Both the position numbers and the translations under genes were made by a program. Below the pieces are notes generated by a model. The model was given only the letters and a program-made list of their open reading frames with translations. It made no database searches and was not told the origin of the DNA. A stretch of 64,000 nt of DNA. Source: Prosthecobacter vanneervenii (GTDB taxonomy: Bacteria; Verrucomicrobiota; Verrucomicrobiia; Verrucomicrobiales; Verrucomicrobiaceae). Position 1 is the stretch's first letter. Every line of letters starts with the position of its first letter. The stretch lies in contig NZ_JACHIG010000002.1 of the NCBI RefSeq assembly GCF_014203095.1, positions 611,695-675,694 on the forward strand. The letters are read 5' to 3'. Shown here one piece after another: positions 41,504 through 51,355 of the stretch.

Positions 41504-41523
41504 CCCCTCACGAAAGTGGGGGG
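41504..41523 (+). terminator. GNRA-loop hairpin between DUF1501 and PSD1 genes
   Basis: Eight base pairs (CCCCTCAC with GTGGGGGG, one G-T wobble) closed by a GAAA tetraloop. It is followed by CCCAAGATG rather than a T run, so it may be a stabilising or attenuating hairpin instead of a classical terminator. It lies 34 nt after the DUF1501 stop codon and 44 nt before the next start. Confidence 0.4.
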
Positions 41524-41566
41524 CCCAAGATGCTGAAAAAGGCGTCTATCTGGCGTTCATAGGAGC

Positions 41567-44500
41567 ATGACGCGCTACGTCCCCGCCCTTTTTCTGCTCT
41601 CCGCCCTCGCCGCCTCCGCCCAGAATGACAGCGGTGGCAACGACACTGCGGACAAACCGCTCGCCACACCCGTCATGCAGTGGCGTTTTGACAACTCCAA
41701 GGAGCCCGGCCCACGCTCCCCAAACTATCCCGGCTTTTCCAAGGACAACACCGCCCAGCGTTTCGATGGCGACGGCAAGAAATCCGCCCTCACTATCAAG
41801 GACACCGAGGCTCTGCGCTTTGGCCTCAATGAAACGATCACCCTCGAAGCCTGGGTCAAGCCTGCCGGACAGAACGGCACCCCCTACATCATCGGCAAAG
41901 GCCGCCTCGGCACCAAGGAGTTTGGCAGCGAGAACCAAAACTACGCCCTGCGCCTGCAAAACACCAAGGGTGGCGCTCAGATCGGCTTCCTCTTCCGCAG
42001 CGCCAATGTGCCCGATAAAAAAGGCGACTGGCACCGCTGGTGGTCCAAGGACACCCTGCCCACCTCCGGCTGGCACCACATCGCCGTCACCTACACCTAC
42101 GGCAAACCCAAGAGCATCAAAGGCTACATCGACGGCCGCGAAACCGACGGCGTGTGGGACATGGGCGGTGCCACCGACCGTGCCCCTGTGACCGATGGCG
42201 ACTCCCTCGTGATCGGCAGCGGCTCCACGCTCGCGTCCTCTCATTCCCTCAATGGCTGGCTCGATGACGTAGCCATCTATCGCGGGCCCGTCGATGTCAC
42301 CGCGCTGAAGGCCAAGTATCAGTTTGTGCCGCCGCCTCCGCCCATCGCCAAGAAGCAGGTGCCCGCAGGCCGTGTGCTGGTGCAGCTGGCAGAGGAAGGC
42401 ATGCCCGACGCCAACGCCTGGCCCGCCGAACCGCCCAAGGTGGGCGAGACTTACACGGAAGATGTCTTCGGCTTCCTCGATGTGCCGCAGAAGTACGTGG
42501 ACACCGGCGTACGTGGCGAGCGCCATGTGCCCTTCATGCTGCGTGCGGCAGCCGTGGTGACCTTTCCCAAAGGCAAGCACCGCCTGCTGCTGCGTGCCCG
42601 TGGCGCCACGAATCTCTATGTCGATAACAAGATCGTCCTCAACACCCCCTTCCCGCCGAATGACAGCGACGGCCATCATCTGGTAGCCGATCAGCAGGGT
42701 TATCTCGACCTGGGCCCCGACTTCCGCTTTGTCCCTCCCGGAAACCGCGAATCTTGGTGCGAGTTTGAAGGCACCGGCAAGCCGCAGTTCATCGTGCTGG
42801 AGACGCTGGTGGGCAGCTATGTGGGCAAGAGCATCCGCCGTCCTGAGCTGGGCGAAACCGTGGTTGCCTGGAGCCAGCAAGGCACCGAGACCTGGAAGCT
42901 CGTCACCCCCGGCAAGCGCACCGTGCCCTACACCGATGCCGGATGGGCTGCCTACGAGCAAGAGCGCAATGCCCACTACGCCGAGGTGAATGCCAAAAAA
43001 CGCGCCGAACTGCGTGCCCTCTCCGCGCCCTACTGGGCCACGCGCCGCAAGGCTGCGGAAGAATGGCTGGCAAAAAATCCGGTGGGCAATGGCAGCATCG
43101 ACGAATTCATTGCCGCCAAGATCGCCACCGTGAAGTCCCAGGACTCCCACAAAGGCAGCATCGACTACTTCAAGGACATCCAGCCCATCCTCGAAGCCAA
43201 GTGCACCGAGTGCCATCGCGGCTCCAAGGCCAAGGGCGGACTGCATCTCGACTCGCTGGCAGACGCCATCAAAGGCGGCAAATCCGATGGTGCCGCCGTC
43301 GAGCCCGGTAAGCCCGACCACAGCTCCCTCATCGCCCGCATTACCTCCACGGATGAAGACGAAATCATGCCGCCCAAGGGCAAGCCTTTGACGAAGGATG
43401 AGATCGCCCTGCTCACCACCTGGATCAAAGAAGGGGCCCACTGGCCGGAGATCCGCGCCGATCACCTCACGCTCACACCACTCACGGACGACCTCAGCTT
43501 CCTGCGCCGTGTGTACATCGACACCATCGGCGTGCCTCCATCCCTGGAAGAGATTGCCGCATTCCAGAAGAACCCGGACCGCAAGGCCGTCATCGACCAA
43601 CTGCTGAAAGACCCGCGCTGGGCCGACAACTGGATGGGCTACTGGCAGGACGTGCTGGCGGAAAACCCAAACATCCTCAACCCCACGCTGAACAACACCG
43701 GCCCCTTCCGCTGGTGGCTCTATGAGTCCCTGCAGGACAACAAGCCCATGGACTTCTTTGTCACCGAACTCCTGCGCATGCGCGGCAGCGAGCGCCTCGG
43801 CGGCCCCGCCGGATTTGGCACCGCCTCGCAGAACGATGTGCCCATGGCTGCCAAGGGCACCATCGTCAGCACCGCCTTCCTCGGCGTGGAGATGAAGTGC
43901 GCCCGCTGCCACGACTCCCCCACCGGCAAGTCCATCCAGCAGGATCTCTTTGAACTCGCCGCCATGCTCGGCTCCAAAGAAATCGAAGTGCCCAAAACCA
44001 GCAGCGTGCCGATGGACAAGATCCACGCCGGTGGCCGCAAGCCCCTCATTCAAGTGACCCTGCAGCCCGGCACCAAGGTGCAGCCCAAGTGGCCCTTTGC
44101 GGAGTTCTGCGATGAAGCCGCCGCCAAGCTGGCCGAAGATCCCAAGGACAGCCGTGATGTGCTGGCCGCCATGATCACCGCGCCGCAGAACGAGCGCTTT
44201 GCCCAGGTCATCGCCAATCGCGTTTGGGCACGCTTCATGGGCCGCGGCATCGTGGAGCCCATCGAAGACTGGGAGAAGGGCAAGCCCTCGCATCCTGAGA
44301 TGCTGAAATGGCTGGGCCGCGAATTCGTCAGCGGCGGTTATGACGTGAAGCACCTCGCCCGCCTCATCCTCAACAGCCAGGCCTACCAGCGTGCCACCGA
44401 TCCCACGCTCAAGCAGACCAGCCCGCTCTTCACCAGCCCCGCACCGCGCAGGCTGCAGGCAGAGCAGATCGTGGACTCTCTTTTCTCCGCCACCGGCAAG

Positions 44501-45175
44501 CCCTTCCACACCGAGGAAGTCTGCCTGGACATCGACAACACCCGCGATCTCAAAAACGCCATCCACATGGGCAAGCCGCACCACAGCTGGATGCTCACCA
44601 GCACCAGCAATGAGCGCGACCGCCCCAGCCTGGCCCTGCCCCGCATCCAGGCCGTCACGGATGTGCTCAGCGCCTTCGGCTGGCGCGGCTCACGCCAGGA
44701 CCCTGTGAGCAAGCGCGATGCCGACCCCAACGTGCTGCAGCCCGCCATTCTCAGCAACGGCACCGTGGGCGTCTGGCTCACTCGACTGAGTGATGACCAT
44801 GGCATCACCGCCCTCGCTTTGAAAAACGAATCGCTCGATCAGTTCATTGACCAGCTTTTCCTCAAGCTGCTCACCCGTCATCCGACGGCGGAAGAGCACG
44901 CGCTGTACACCAAGCACCTTAGCGCCGGGTACGACAAACGAATCAATAGCCCAGAAGCGTGCATTAAGCACACCCCATCCAACCGCACCCGCGAAAAATA
45001 CGTGAGCTGGTCCAACCACCTCGACGCCGAAGCCACCACCGTGCGCATGGCCCAGGAAACCGCCGCCCGCGCCGGAGATCCCCCCACCAACAAGCTCAAC
45101 GCCGAATGGCGCGGCCGCATGGAGGATGTGCTGTGGGCTTTGCTCAACGCACCCGAGTGGGAGTTTAGCCCTTAA
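41567..45175 (+). CDS. LamG-PSD1/DUF1549-DUF1553 cytochrome-like secreted protein
   Basis: A 1202-residue exported protein with a signal peptide (ALFLLSALAASAQN). Then comes a LamG-like concanavalin fold (about 40-245, with GWLDDVAIYRG at its end) and a carbohydrate-binding-like region (about 290-400). The PSD1/planctomycete cytochrome c domain contains a CxxCH heme motif CTECH at residues 546-550 and DEIMPPKGKPLTKDEIALLTTWI. DUF1549 (about 640-850) has a second CxxCH motif CARCH (778-782), and DUF1553 follows (about 880-1190, NRVWARFMGRGIVEPIEDW). Such proteins are expanded in PVC bacteria and often linked to breakdown of complex or sulfated polysaccharides. The paired DUF1501 gene follows after 57 nt. 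Confidence 0.93.
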   Translation: MTRYVPALFLLSALAASAQNDSGGNDTADKPLATPVMQWRFDNSKEPGPRSPNYPGFSKDNTAQRFDGDGKKSALTIKDTEALRFGLNETITLEAWVKPAGQNGTPYIIGKGRLGTKEFGSENQNYALRLQNTKGGAQIGFLFRSANVPDKKGDWHRWWSKDTLPTSGWHHIAVTYTYGKPKSIKGYIDGRETDGVWDMGGATDRAPVTDGDSLVIGSGSTLASSHSLNGWLDDVAIYRGPVDVTALKAKYQFVPPPPPIAKKQVPAGRVLVQLAEEGMPDANAWPAEPPKVGETYTEDVFGFLDVPQKYVDTGVRGERHVPFMLRAAAVVTFPKGKHRLLLRARGATNLYVDNKIVLNTPFPPNDSDGHHLVADQQGYLDLGPDFRFVPPGNRESWCEFEGTGKPQFIVLETLVGSYVGKSIRRPELGETVVAWSQQGTETWKLVTPGKRTVPYTDAGWAAYEQERNAHYAEVNAKKRAELRALSAPYWATRRKAAEEWLAKNPVGNGSIDEFIAAKIATVKSQDSHKGSIDYFKDIQPILEAKCTECHRGSKAKGGLHLDSLADAIKGGKSDGAAVEPGKPDHSSLIARITSTDEDEIMPPKGKPLTKDEIALLTTWIKEGAHWPEIRADHLTLTPLTDDLSFLRRVYIDTIGVPPSLEEIAAFQKNPDRKAVIDQLLKDPRWADNWMGYWQDVLAENPNILNPTLNNTGPFRWWLYESLQDNKPMDFFVTELLRMRGSERLGGPAGFGTASQNDVPMAAKGTIVSTAFLGVEMKCARCHDSPTGKSIQQDLFELAAMLGSKEIEVPKTSSVPMDKIHAGGRKPLIQVTLQPGTKVQPKWPFAEFCDEAAAKLAEDPKDSRDVLAAMITAPQNERFAQVIANRVWARFMGRGIVEPIEDWEKGKPSHPEMLKWLGREFVSGGYDVKHLARLILNSQAYQRATDPTLKQTSPLFTSPAPRRLQAEQIVDSLFSATGKPFHTEEVCLDIDNTRDLKNAIHMGKPHHSWMLTSTSNERDRPSLALPRIQAVTDVLSAFGWRGSRQDPVSKRDADPNVLQPAILSNGTVGVWLTRLSDDHGITALALKNESLDQFIDQLFLKLLTRHPTAEEHALYTKHLSAGYDKRINSPEACIKHTPSNRTREKYVSWSNHLDAEATTVRMAQETAARAGDPPTNKLNAEWRGRMEDVLWALLNAPEWEFSP

Positions 45176-45232
45176 ATGATCCGTGTGCCGTGACTTGAAA
45201 CTTTAAACCTAAAACTTGAAACTGTTCCCATC

Positions 45233-46498
<1,266 letters not shown>

Positions 46499-46522
46499 TG
46501 CAGACCTTCCAACTGACGCGAC

Positions 46523-46557
46523 AGGCTCATAGAGCCTCGTGGCGGGCGCATGCCCGC
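46523..46557 (+). terminator. Two tandem hairpins after the DUF1501 gene
   Basis: AGGCTC-ATA-GAGCCT (46523-46537) is followed by GCGGGC-GCAT-GCCCGC (46542-46557). They begin 25 nt after the stop codon of the second DUF1501 gene and are the only structure in the 175-bp gap before the outer-membrane protein gene. No T-tract, so termination is a guess. Confidence 0.4.
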
Positions 46558-46673
46558 AACTCCGGCTGCAGCCATTCGTTGCAAACATAAACGCGCATTC
46601 ATCTGGACGCTCATCGTCCGTTTAGGTGCGCGGGATTTTCCCCCGCTGAAGGCAGTCATCCCTGCCATCAGCC

Positions 46674-47870
46674 ATGAAAACTCCCCGCACCTCCCTGCGC
46701 TGCGCAGTGCTTGCCATTGCGCTTTCATTGACCGCCACCCGCTTTGTGCATGCCGATGGCATCGGCGTGGACCCGCCCTACACCGACTACGATCCCCACC
46801 GACTGCTGCTGGGCCGGACGCTGGCCGCGCAGGTATGGGACGACCTCCAGGCGCGCAAAAACGCCCTCGTCCCCATCACACTGGGAGCCTGGCACTGGTG
46901 GCGCATTCCCACCGGCGGCCCGGGCTTTGGCGGCTATGGCTCCCCCACGCTCCCAGGCACCTATTACTACTATGTGCAGATCGATCCCCTCTGGTACACT
47001 GGAGGGAAATGGGTGCAGAGCATGGGCCTGCATGCGGACATGCGTTTTCGTGAGGGGCGTGCCTTCCGCAGCACCATGTCCCCGGTCTTCTGGCCGTTCG
47101 AGGCGTACGCATGGGCTGAAACAACGGCGGGAGTTTTCAAGGCAGGCCAGCTCCGCCGCAGGCTGGGCATCGAGTGGGACGGCAGCTTCTATGGAAACGT
47201 GGCCTACTACGATGGCTTCAAGCTCAACTCAGACATCGGCGTCTCCTGGGAGCACACCTTCTGGCTGCGTCCCAAGTTCAGCATCGAATCCACCGCCCAG
47301 TTTTTCTTCCGCGAAGACGGCATCAGCTCCGGTCTCTCAGGCGCTGACACGGAGAGCACCTCTGCCTTCCGGCTGCAAAACAATGCGGTCTTTCGCGTGG
47401 TGCCCACATGGTGGATCAGCCGCACTTCCAGTCTGGCGCTGGGCCTCACCGGCTCCATCGCCCAGGCGAAAGCCCAGCTCCCCGGCTACCGCGACCATGC
47501 GCTCAGCCTCTGGGGCATCGACCTGACCTACACACGCGGCCGATTCAAGACCTTTGCCGAAGTGCTGCAGCGAAACGGCGCCGTGAATCCCACCCGCTAT
47601 GTCTCCGGCGGCATGAGCACCCGCACCACGGACTTCATCGTCGGCACCAGCTACGCCACCGGGCCCGTCACCTGGCGCATGGCCTACTCGGCTGGCTATG
47701 ATGCCCATCCCGGCGGCAGGCAGTTCATGTTTGTACCTGGCGTCACGATTGCCCTGACCCAGAACATCGATCTCTATCTCGAGTACGTGAAGTGGCGTGT
47801 GACGAATCCCATCGCTGGCTCCACGACGTATGAAAACGGCTTTCAGGTCGCACTGAACTGGCGCTTTTGA
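46674..47870 (+). CDS. Outer-membrane beta-barrel protein of unknown substrate
   Basis: A 398-residue exported protein with a signal peptide (cleavage near FVHADG, residues 24-29). The mature part consists of alternating hydrophobic/polar strands with aromatic girdles (WHWWRIPTGG; TYYYYVQIDPLWYTGG; FWLRPKFSIESTAQFFF) and ends in ALNWRF. The terminal Phe is the usual outer-membrane assembly signal. It could be a porin or a substrate channel for products of the neighbouring exported proteins. It lies between the DUF1501 and DUF1080 genes on the same strand. Confidence 0.78.
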   Translation: MKTPRTSLRCAVLAIALSLTATRFVHADGIGVDPPYTDYDPHRLLLGRTLAAQVWDDLQARKNALVPITLGAWHWWRIPTGGPGFGGYGSPTLPGTYYYYVQIDPLWYTGGKWVQSMGLHADMRFREGRAFRSTMSPVFWPFEAYAWAETTAGVFKAGQLRRRLGIEWDGSFYGNVAYYDGFKLNSDIGVSWEHTFWLRPKFSIESTAQFFFREDGISSGLSGADTESTSAFRLQNNAVFRVVPTWWISRTSSLALGLTGSIAQAKAQLPGYRDHALSLWGIDLTYTRGRFKTFAEVLQRNGAVNPTRYVSGGMSTRTTDFIVGTSYATGPVTWRMAYSAGYDAHPGGRQFMFVPGVTIALTQNIDLYLEYVKWRVTNPIAGSTTYENGFQVALNWRF

Positions 47871-47955
47871 TCGAGTGAAAGGATCACCAAGTAAAACAGC
47901 ACTCTTCACACTTTGGCCGCGAAGCTGTGCCTTCCTGCACCGTATGGATCTGCAC

Positions 47956-49152
47956 ATGAAACCAACCTTGCTGCTCTCCATCCTCGCACTCGCAACGGCC
48001 CCTACCTTTACCAGCGCAGCTGAGGAAGAAGGCTTTGTCCCCATGTTTAATGGCAGAGACCTCAGCGGATGGGTGAACGCCAACTGCGCGCCGGAGACCT
48101 GGAGCATCAAGGACGGCGTGGTGAGCTGCACGGGCACTCCCACCGGAGCCATGCGCACAGAGAAGCAGTATGAAAACTTCATTTTGGAATGCGAGTGGCG
48201 GCACCTCAGCAGCGGCGGAAACTCCGGGGTCTTCATCTGGGGCAGCCCCATCTCCGCACCGGGTGTGCCCTTTCTGCGCGGCATCGAGGTGCAGGTGCTG
48301 GACCACGGTTACATGAAGCATGCCGATCCCAAGAAGCCGCGCTGGTTCACCACGCATGGCGATGTCTTCCCCATCCACGGCGCCACCATGGAGCCGCATG
48401 GCGAGCACAACGGCCAGCGCAGCTTTCCCAGCGAAGAACGCAGCAAACCCACCCCCGAATGGAACCACTACCGCATCACCGGCAACAACGGCACGCTCAC
48501 TCTCGCGGTGAATGGCAAAGTGGTGAGCGGCGGCGACAAATGTTTCTGGCGCAAAGGCTACCTTGCCCTGGAATCCGAAGGCGCACCTGTTGAATTCCGC
48601 AACGTTCGCATCAAAGAACTGCCCAGCACCGGAGCCACAGCTGCTGACTCCGCACCGCTGGATCAAGGTTGGAAGCACCTGTACAACGGCATCGACCTGC
48701 GTGGCTGGAAAGTACCCGCCGGTGCTGAGGCTCGCTGGGTAGCCGCTAATTGGAACCTCAAGCTCATCTCCGGCCAGCCAACCGCTCCCCTCTGGAGCCA
48801 AATCGAGATCGCTGATGGCGAATACATCGCCGACTTTCAACTGCCGAAAGATGCCGACCTCACGCGAGCCTGTGCGGGCCTCTGCGTCCGTGGTCAGTCA
48901 GCGCCCGCTGTGCTTATCGGCAGCGGCACCGCCCCCATCGTCTTCGGTGCAGACAAGATAAAGCCCGGCAGATGGTACCGCGTGCGCCTCACACTCGAAG
49001 GCACCAAAGCCACCGCTACGCTGACCGAGCCTCAGGAGGCTAATCCGCAGGTAGTGGAGGGCAAGCTCGAAGGTGCTGCGAAAGGTCCAGTGGGTGTGGC
49101 GGATTTCGGCGGTGCTGTGAGCTTTGCGAACTTCTTTGTGAGGGAGCGCTAA
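47956..49152 (+). CDS. Exported protein with two DUF1080 (3-keto-disaccharide hydrolase) domains
   Basis: A 398-residue exported protein: a signal peptide from Met at 47956 (LLLSILALATAPTFTSA), then a DUF1080 domain (about 25-210) starting GFVPMFNGRDLSGWVNANCAPE and containing NSGVFIWG, WNHYRITGNNGTLTLAVNGKVV and VEFRNVRIKEL. A second, more diverged copy follows (about 222-390: LYNGIDLRGWKVPAG ... VGVADFGGAVSFANFFVRE). The family has a concanavalin-like fold and some members cleave 3-keto-glycosides. An in-frame ATG at 47944 is an alternative start. It ends the plus-strand block of secreted proteins. Confidence 0.87.
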   Translation: MKPTLLLSILALATAPTFTSAAEEEGFVPMFNGRDLSGWVNANCAPETWSIKDGVVSCTGTPTGAMRTEKQYENFILECEWRHLSSGGNSGVFIWGSPISAPGVPFLRGIEVQVLDHGYMKHADPKKPRWFTTHGDVFPIHGATMEPHGEHNGQRSFPSEERSKPTPEWNHYRITGNNGTLTLAVNGKVVSGGDKCFWRKGYLALESEGAPVEFRNVRIKELPSTGATAADSAPLDQGWKHLYNGIDLRGWKVPAGAEARWVAANWNLKLISGQPTAPLWSQIEIADGEYIADFQLPKDADLTRACAGLCVRGQSAPAVLIGSGTAPIVFGADKIKPGRWYRVRLTLEGTKATATLTEPQEANPQVVEGKLEGAAKGPVGVADFGGAVSFANFFVRER

Positions 49153-49183
49153 TCAACAAACGAAGAGCGTCCATCATCCCGCA

Positions 49184-51280
49184 TCACATCCCCAGCGCCC
49201 GCACCAGAAACGCCCACTCGTCAGCTGTCTTCTCGATGGTCTTGTTAAGCGCTGTTCCCGCTCCATGCCCGGCACTGGTTTCGATGCGGATGAGCACGGG
49301 TGGACCTTCCTTGGCTTGACACTCCTGCAGGCGGGCGCCGAATTTGAAGCTGTGCGCGGGCACCACGCGGTCGTCGTGATCGCTGGTGAGCACCAGCGTG
49401 GCTGGGTAGCGGGTGCCAGTTTTAAGATTATGATAGGGCGAGTATTTGGCCAAGGCATTGAACTCCGCCTTGTTTTCCACGCTGCCGTAGTCGCTCTTCC
49501 AGCCCCAGCCGATGGTGAATTTTTCAAAGCGCAGCATGTCCAGCACGCCCACAGCAGGCAGTGCGGCGGCGTAGAGCTCCGGGCGCTGCGTCATGCACGC
49601 ACCGACAAGAAGGCCACCATTGCTGCCGCCCTGGATCGCGAGCTTGTCTTTGCTGGTGTACTTGTGGGAGATCAGCCATTCTGCTGCGGCGATGAAGTCA
49701 TCAAACACGTTCTGCTTTCCCAGCTTGATGCCTGCCTGATGCCACTCTCGGCCATACTCGCCACCGCCGCGCAGATTCGGCATGGCAAAGACGCCGCCCA
49801 TCTCCAGCCAGACTGCACGCGAAATTGAAAAGCCGGGCATCATGTTGATGTTAAACCCGCCGTAGCCGTAGAGCAGCGTGGGGTTGGCACCGTCAAGCTT
49901 CAGCCCCTTTTTGTGCACGATGAACATGGGCACCCGAGTGCCGTCCTTGCTGTGGTAAAAGACCTGGTGCGTTTCGTAGGCGGTGCCGTCAAAGTCCACC
50001 TGCGGCTTTTTCCACAGACGGCTCTCTCCAGTTTTCAGATCCATGCGGTAGATGGCCCCGGGCTCGGTGAATCCGGTGAAGGTGTAGAAAGTCTCCGTAT
50101 CGTGCCGATGACCACCAAAGCCACCCGCGCTGCCGATGCCTGGTAGCTTGACCTCACGAACAAGCTTGCCGTCGAGATCGAGACACTTCACCTCCGTCTT
50201 GGCATCGCGCAGGTATTCGCAGAACATGTAGCCACCAGCAGTGCTCACGCCTTCCAGCAGCACCTTGGGAACCTCAGGCACCACGATGCGCCAGCTGCCA
50301 CGCTCCGGCTTGCGGATGTCGATGGCGATGACCTGATAGCATGGCGCATTCAGATCCGTGCGAAAATAGAAGATGGGACCTTCATTGTCGATGAACTCAT
50401 AGCGTGCATCGTTGTCATTGAGCAGCTCCACCACCGGACCGCCTGCAATCTTCTGGTAAAAGACACGGTTCTTGGGCTCCGTGCCCAGCCACACCTGAAT
50501 GACGAGATACTGCCCGTCCTCGGTGACACCGCCGCCAAAGCCCCATTTCGGCTGGTCTTTGCGCTCATAGATGAGCTGGTCCTCGCTCTGGGGCTTTCCC
50601 AGGGGATGAAAGTAAAGCTTGTGGAATTCGTTCTTCGCTGTCAGCGCCGCACCTGGCTTGGGCTCGTCGTAGCGCGAGTAGTAGAAGCCGCTGCCATCCT
50701 TGCGCCACGATACACCGCTGAACTTCACCCACCGCACCACGTCATCGAGATCCTGCCCAGTGGCGATGTCGCGCACGCGGATGGTATTCCAGTCACTGCC
50801 GGCCTCGGAGACGCCGTAGGCTATCAGTTTGCCGTCTTCACTGGGTGAATAGTCAGAGAGAGAAGTCGTGCCTTCCTTCGACATCGCATTCGGATCCAGC
50901 AGCACCTTGGCCTCTCCTTCTAGAGACTCGGCGGTCATGAGCACCGCCTGGTTTTGCAGTCCGGAATTGTAGGTGTAGAACCAGCGCCCGCCCTGCTCAA
51001 AGGGCCGCCCGACGCGCTCGTAGTTCCACAGCTTTTGCAGGCGTGTCTTGATCTCCTCGCGGCGCGGCAGCTTTTCAAGATATCCAAAGGTCACCGCATT
51101 CTGCGCCTTCACCCACGCCTTGGTCTCCTCAGAGTTGTCATCCTCCAGCCATCGATAGGGGTCGGAAACCGTCACGCCATGCAGCGTGTCTTTGACATCC
51201 TCCTTGCGCGTCTGTGGATAGGTCAGGGCTTCGGCGGCAAGAGAGGCGGTGGTCATCATGAACAGAAATGCGGCACGCAT
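49184..51280 (-). CDS. Prolyl oligopeptidase-family serine peptidase (S9A)
   Basis: A 698-residue exported peptidase with a short signal peptide (RAAFLFMMTTASLAAEA), an N-terminal seven-blade propeller (about 60-430) that guards the active site, and a C-terminal alpha/beta hydrolase. The nucleophile is Ser553 in GGSNGG, the acid lies in SDHDDRVVP and the catalytic His in AGHGAG. The YPQTRKEDVKDTLHGVTVSDPYRWLEDD start is characteristic of S9A, and length is typical (about 700). It cleaves short peptides after proline. It is convergent with the DUF1080 gene and divergent from the HerA-like ATPase gene (75 bp apart). Confidence 0.95.
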   Translation of the reverse strand: MRAAFLFMMTTASLAAEALTYPQTRKEDVKDTLHGVTVSDPYRWLEDDNSEETKAWVKAQNAVTFGYLEKLPRREEIKTRLQKLWNYERVGRPFEQGGRWFYTYNSGLQNQAVLMTAESLEGEAKVLLDPNAMSKEGTTSLSDYSPSEDGKLIAYGVSEAGSDWNTIRVRDIATGQDLDDVVRWVKFSGVSWRKDGSGFYYSRYDEPKPGAALTAKNEFHKLYFHPLGKPQSEDQLIYERKDQPKWGFGGGVTEDGQYLVIQVWLGTEPKNRVFYQKIAGGPVVELLNDNDARYEFIDNEGPIFYFRTDLNAPCYQVIAIDIRKPERGSWRIVVPEVPKVLLEGVSTAGGYMFCEYLRDAKTEVKCLDLDGKLVREVKLPGIGSAGGFGGHRHDTETFYTFTGFTEPGAIYRMDLKTGESRLWKKPQVDFDGTAYETHQVFYHSKDGTRVPMFIVHKKGLKLDGANPTLLYGYGGFNINMMPGFSISRAVWLEMGGVFAMPNLRGGGEYGREWHQAGIKLGKQNVFDDFIAAAEWLISHKYTSKDKLAIQGGSNGGLLVGACMTQRPELYAAALPAVGVLDMLRFEKFTIGWGWKSDYGSVENKAEFNALAKYSPYHNLKTGTRYPATLVLTSDHDDRVVPAHSFKFGARLQECQAKEGPPVLIRIETSAGHGAGTALNKTIEKTADEWAFLVRALGM

Positions 51281-51355
51281 GTCTCACCCTGCCTGTCATT
51301 TTCTGCTTTGCAATCCAAGCGGCTTCCGCCACGCTTATTTCATTCTTCGCACTTC

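Noticed and set aside
41546-44584. A 1012-codon minus-strand frame opposite the PSD1 protein gene
   Set aside because: The plus-strand frame has a signal peptide, LamG, two CxxCH motifs and known DUFs. The minus frame has no recognisable domains and shows antisense composition.
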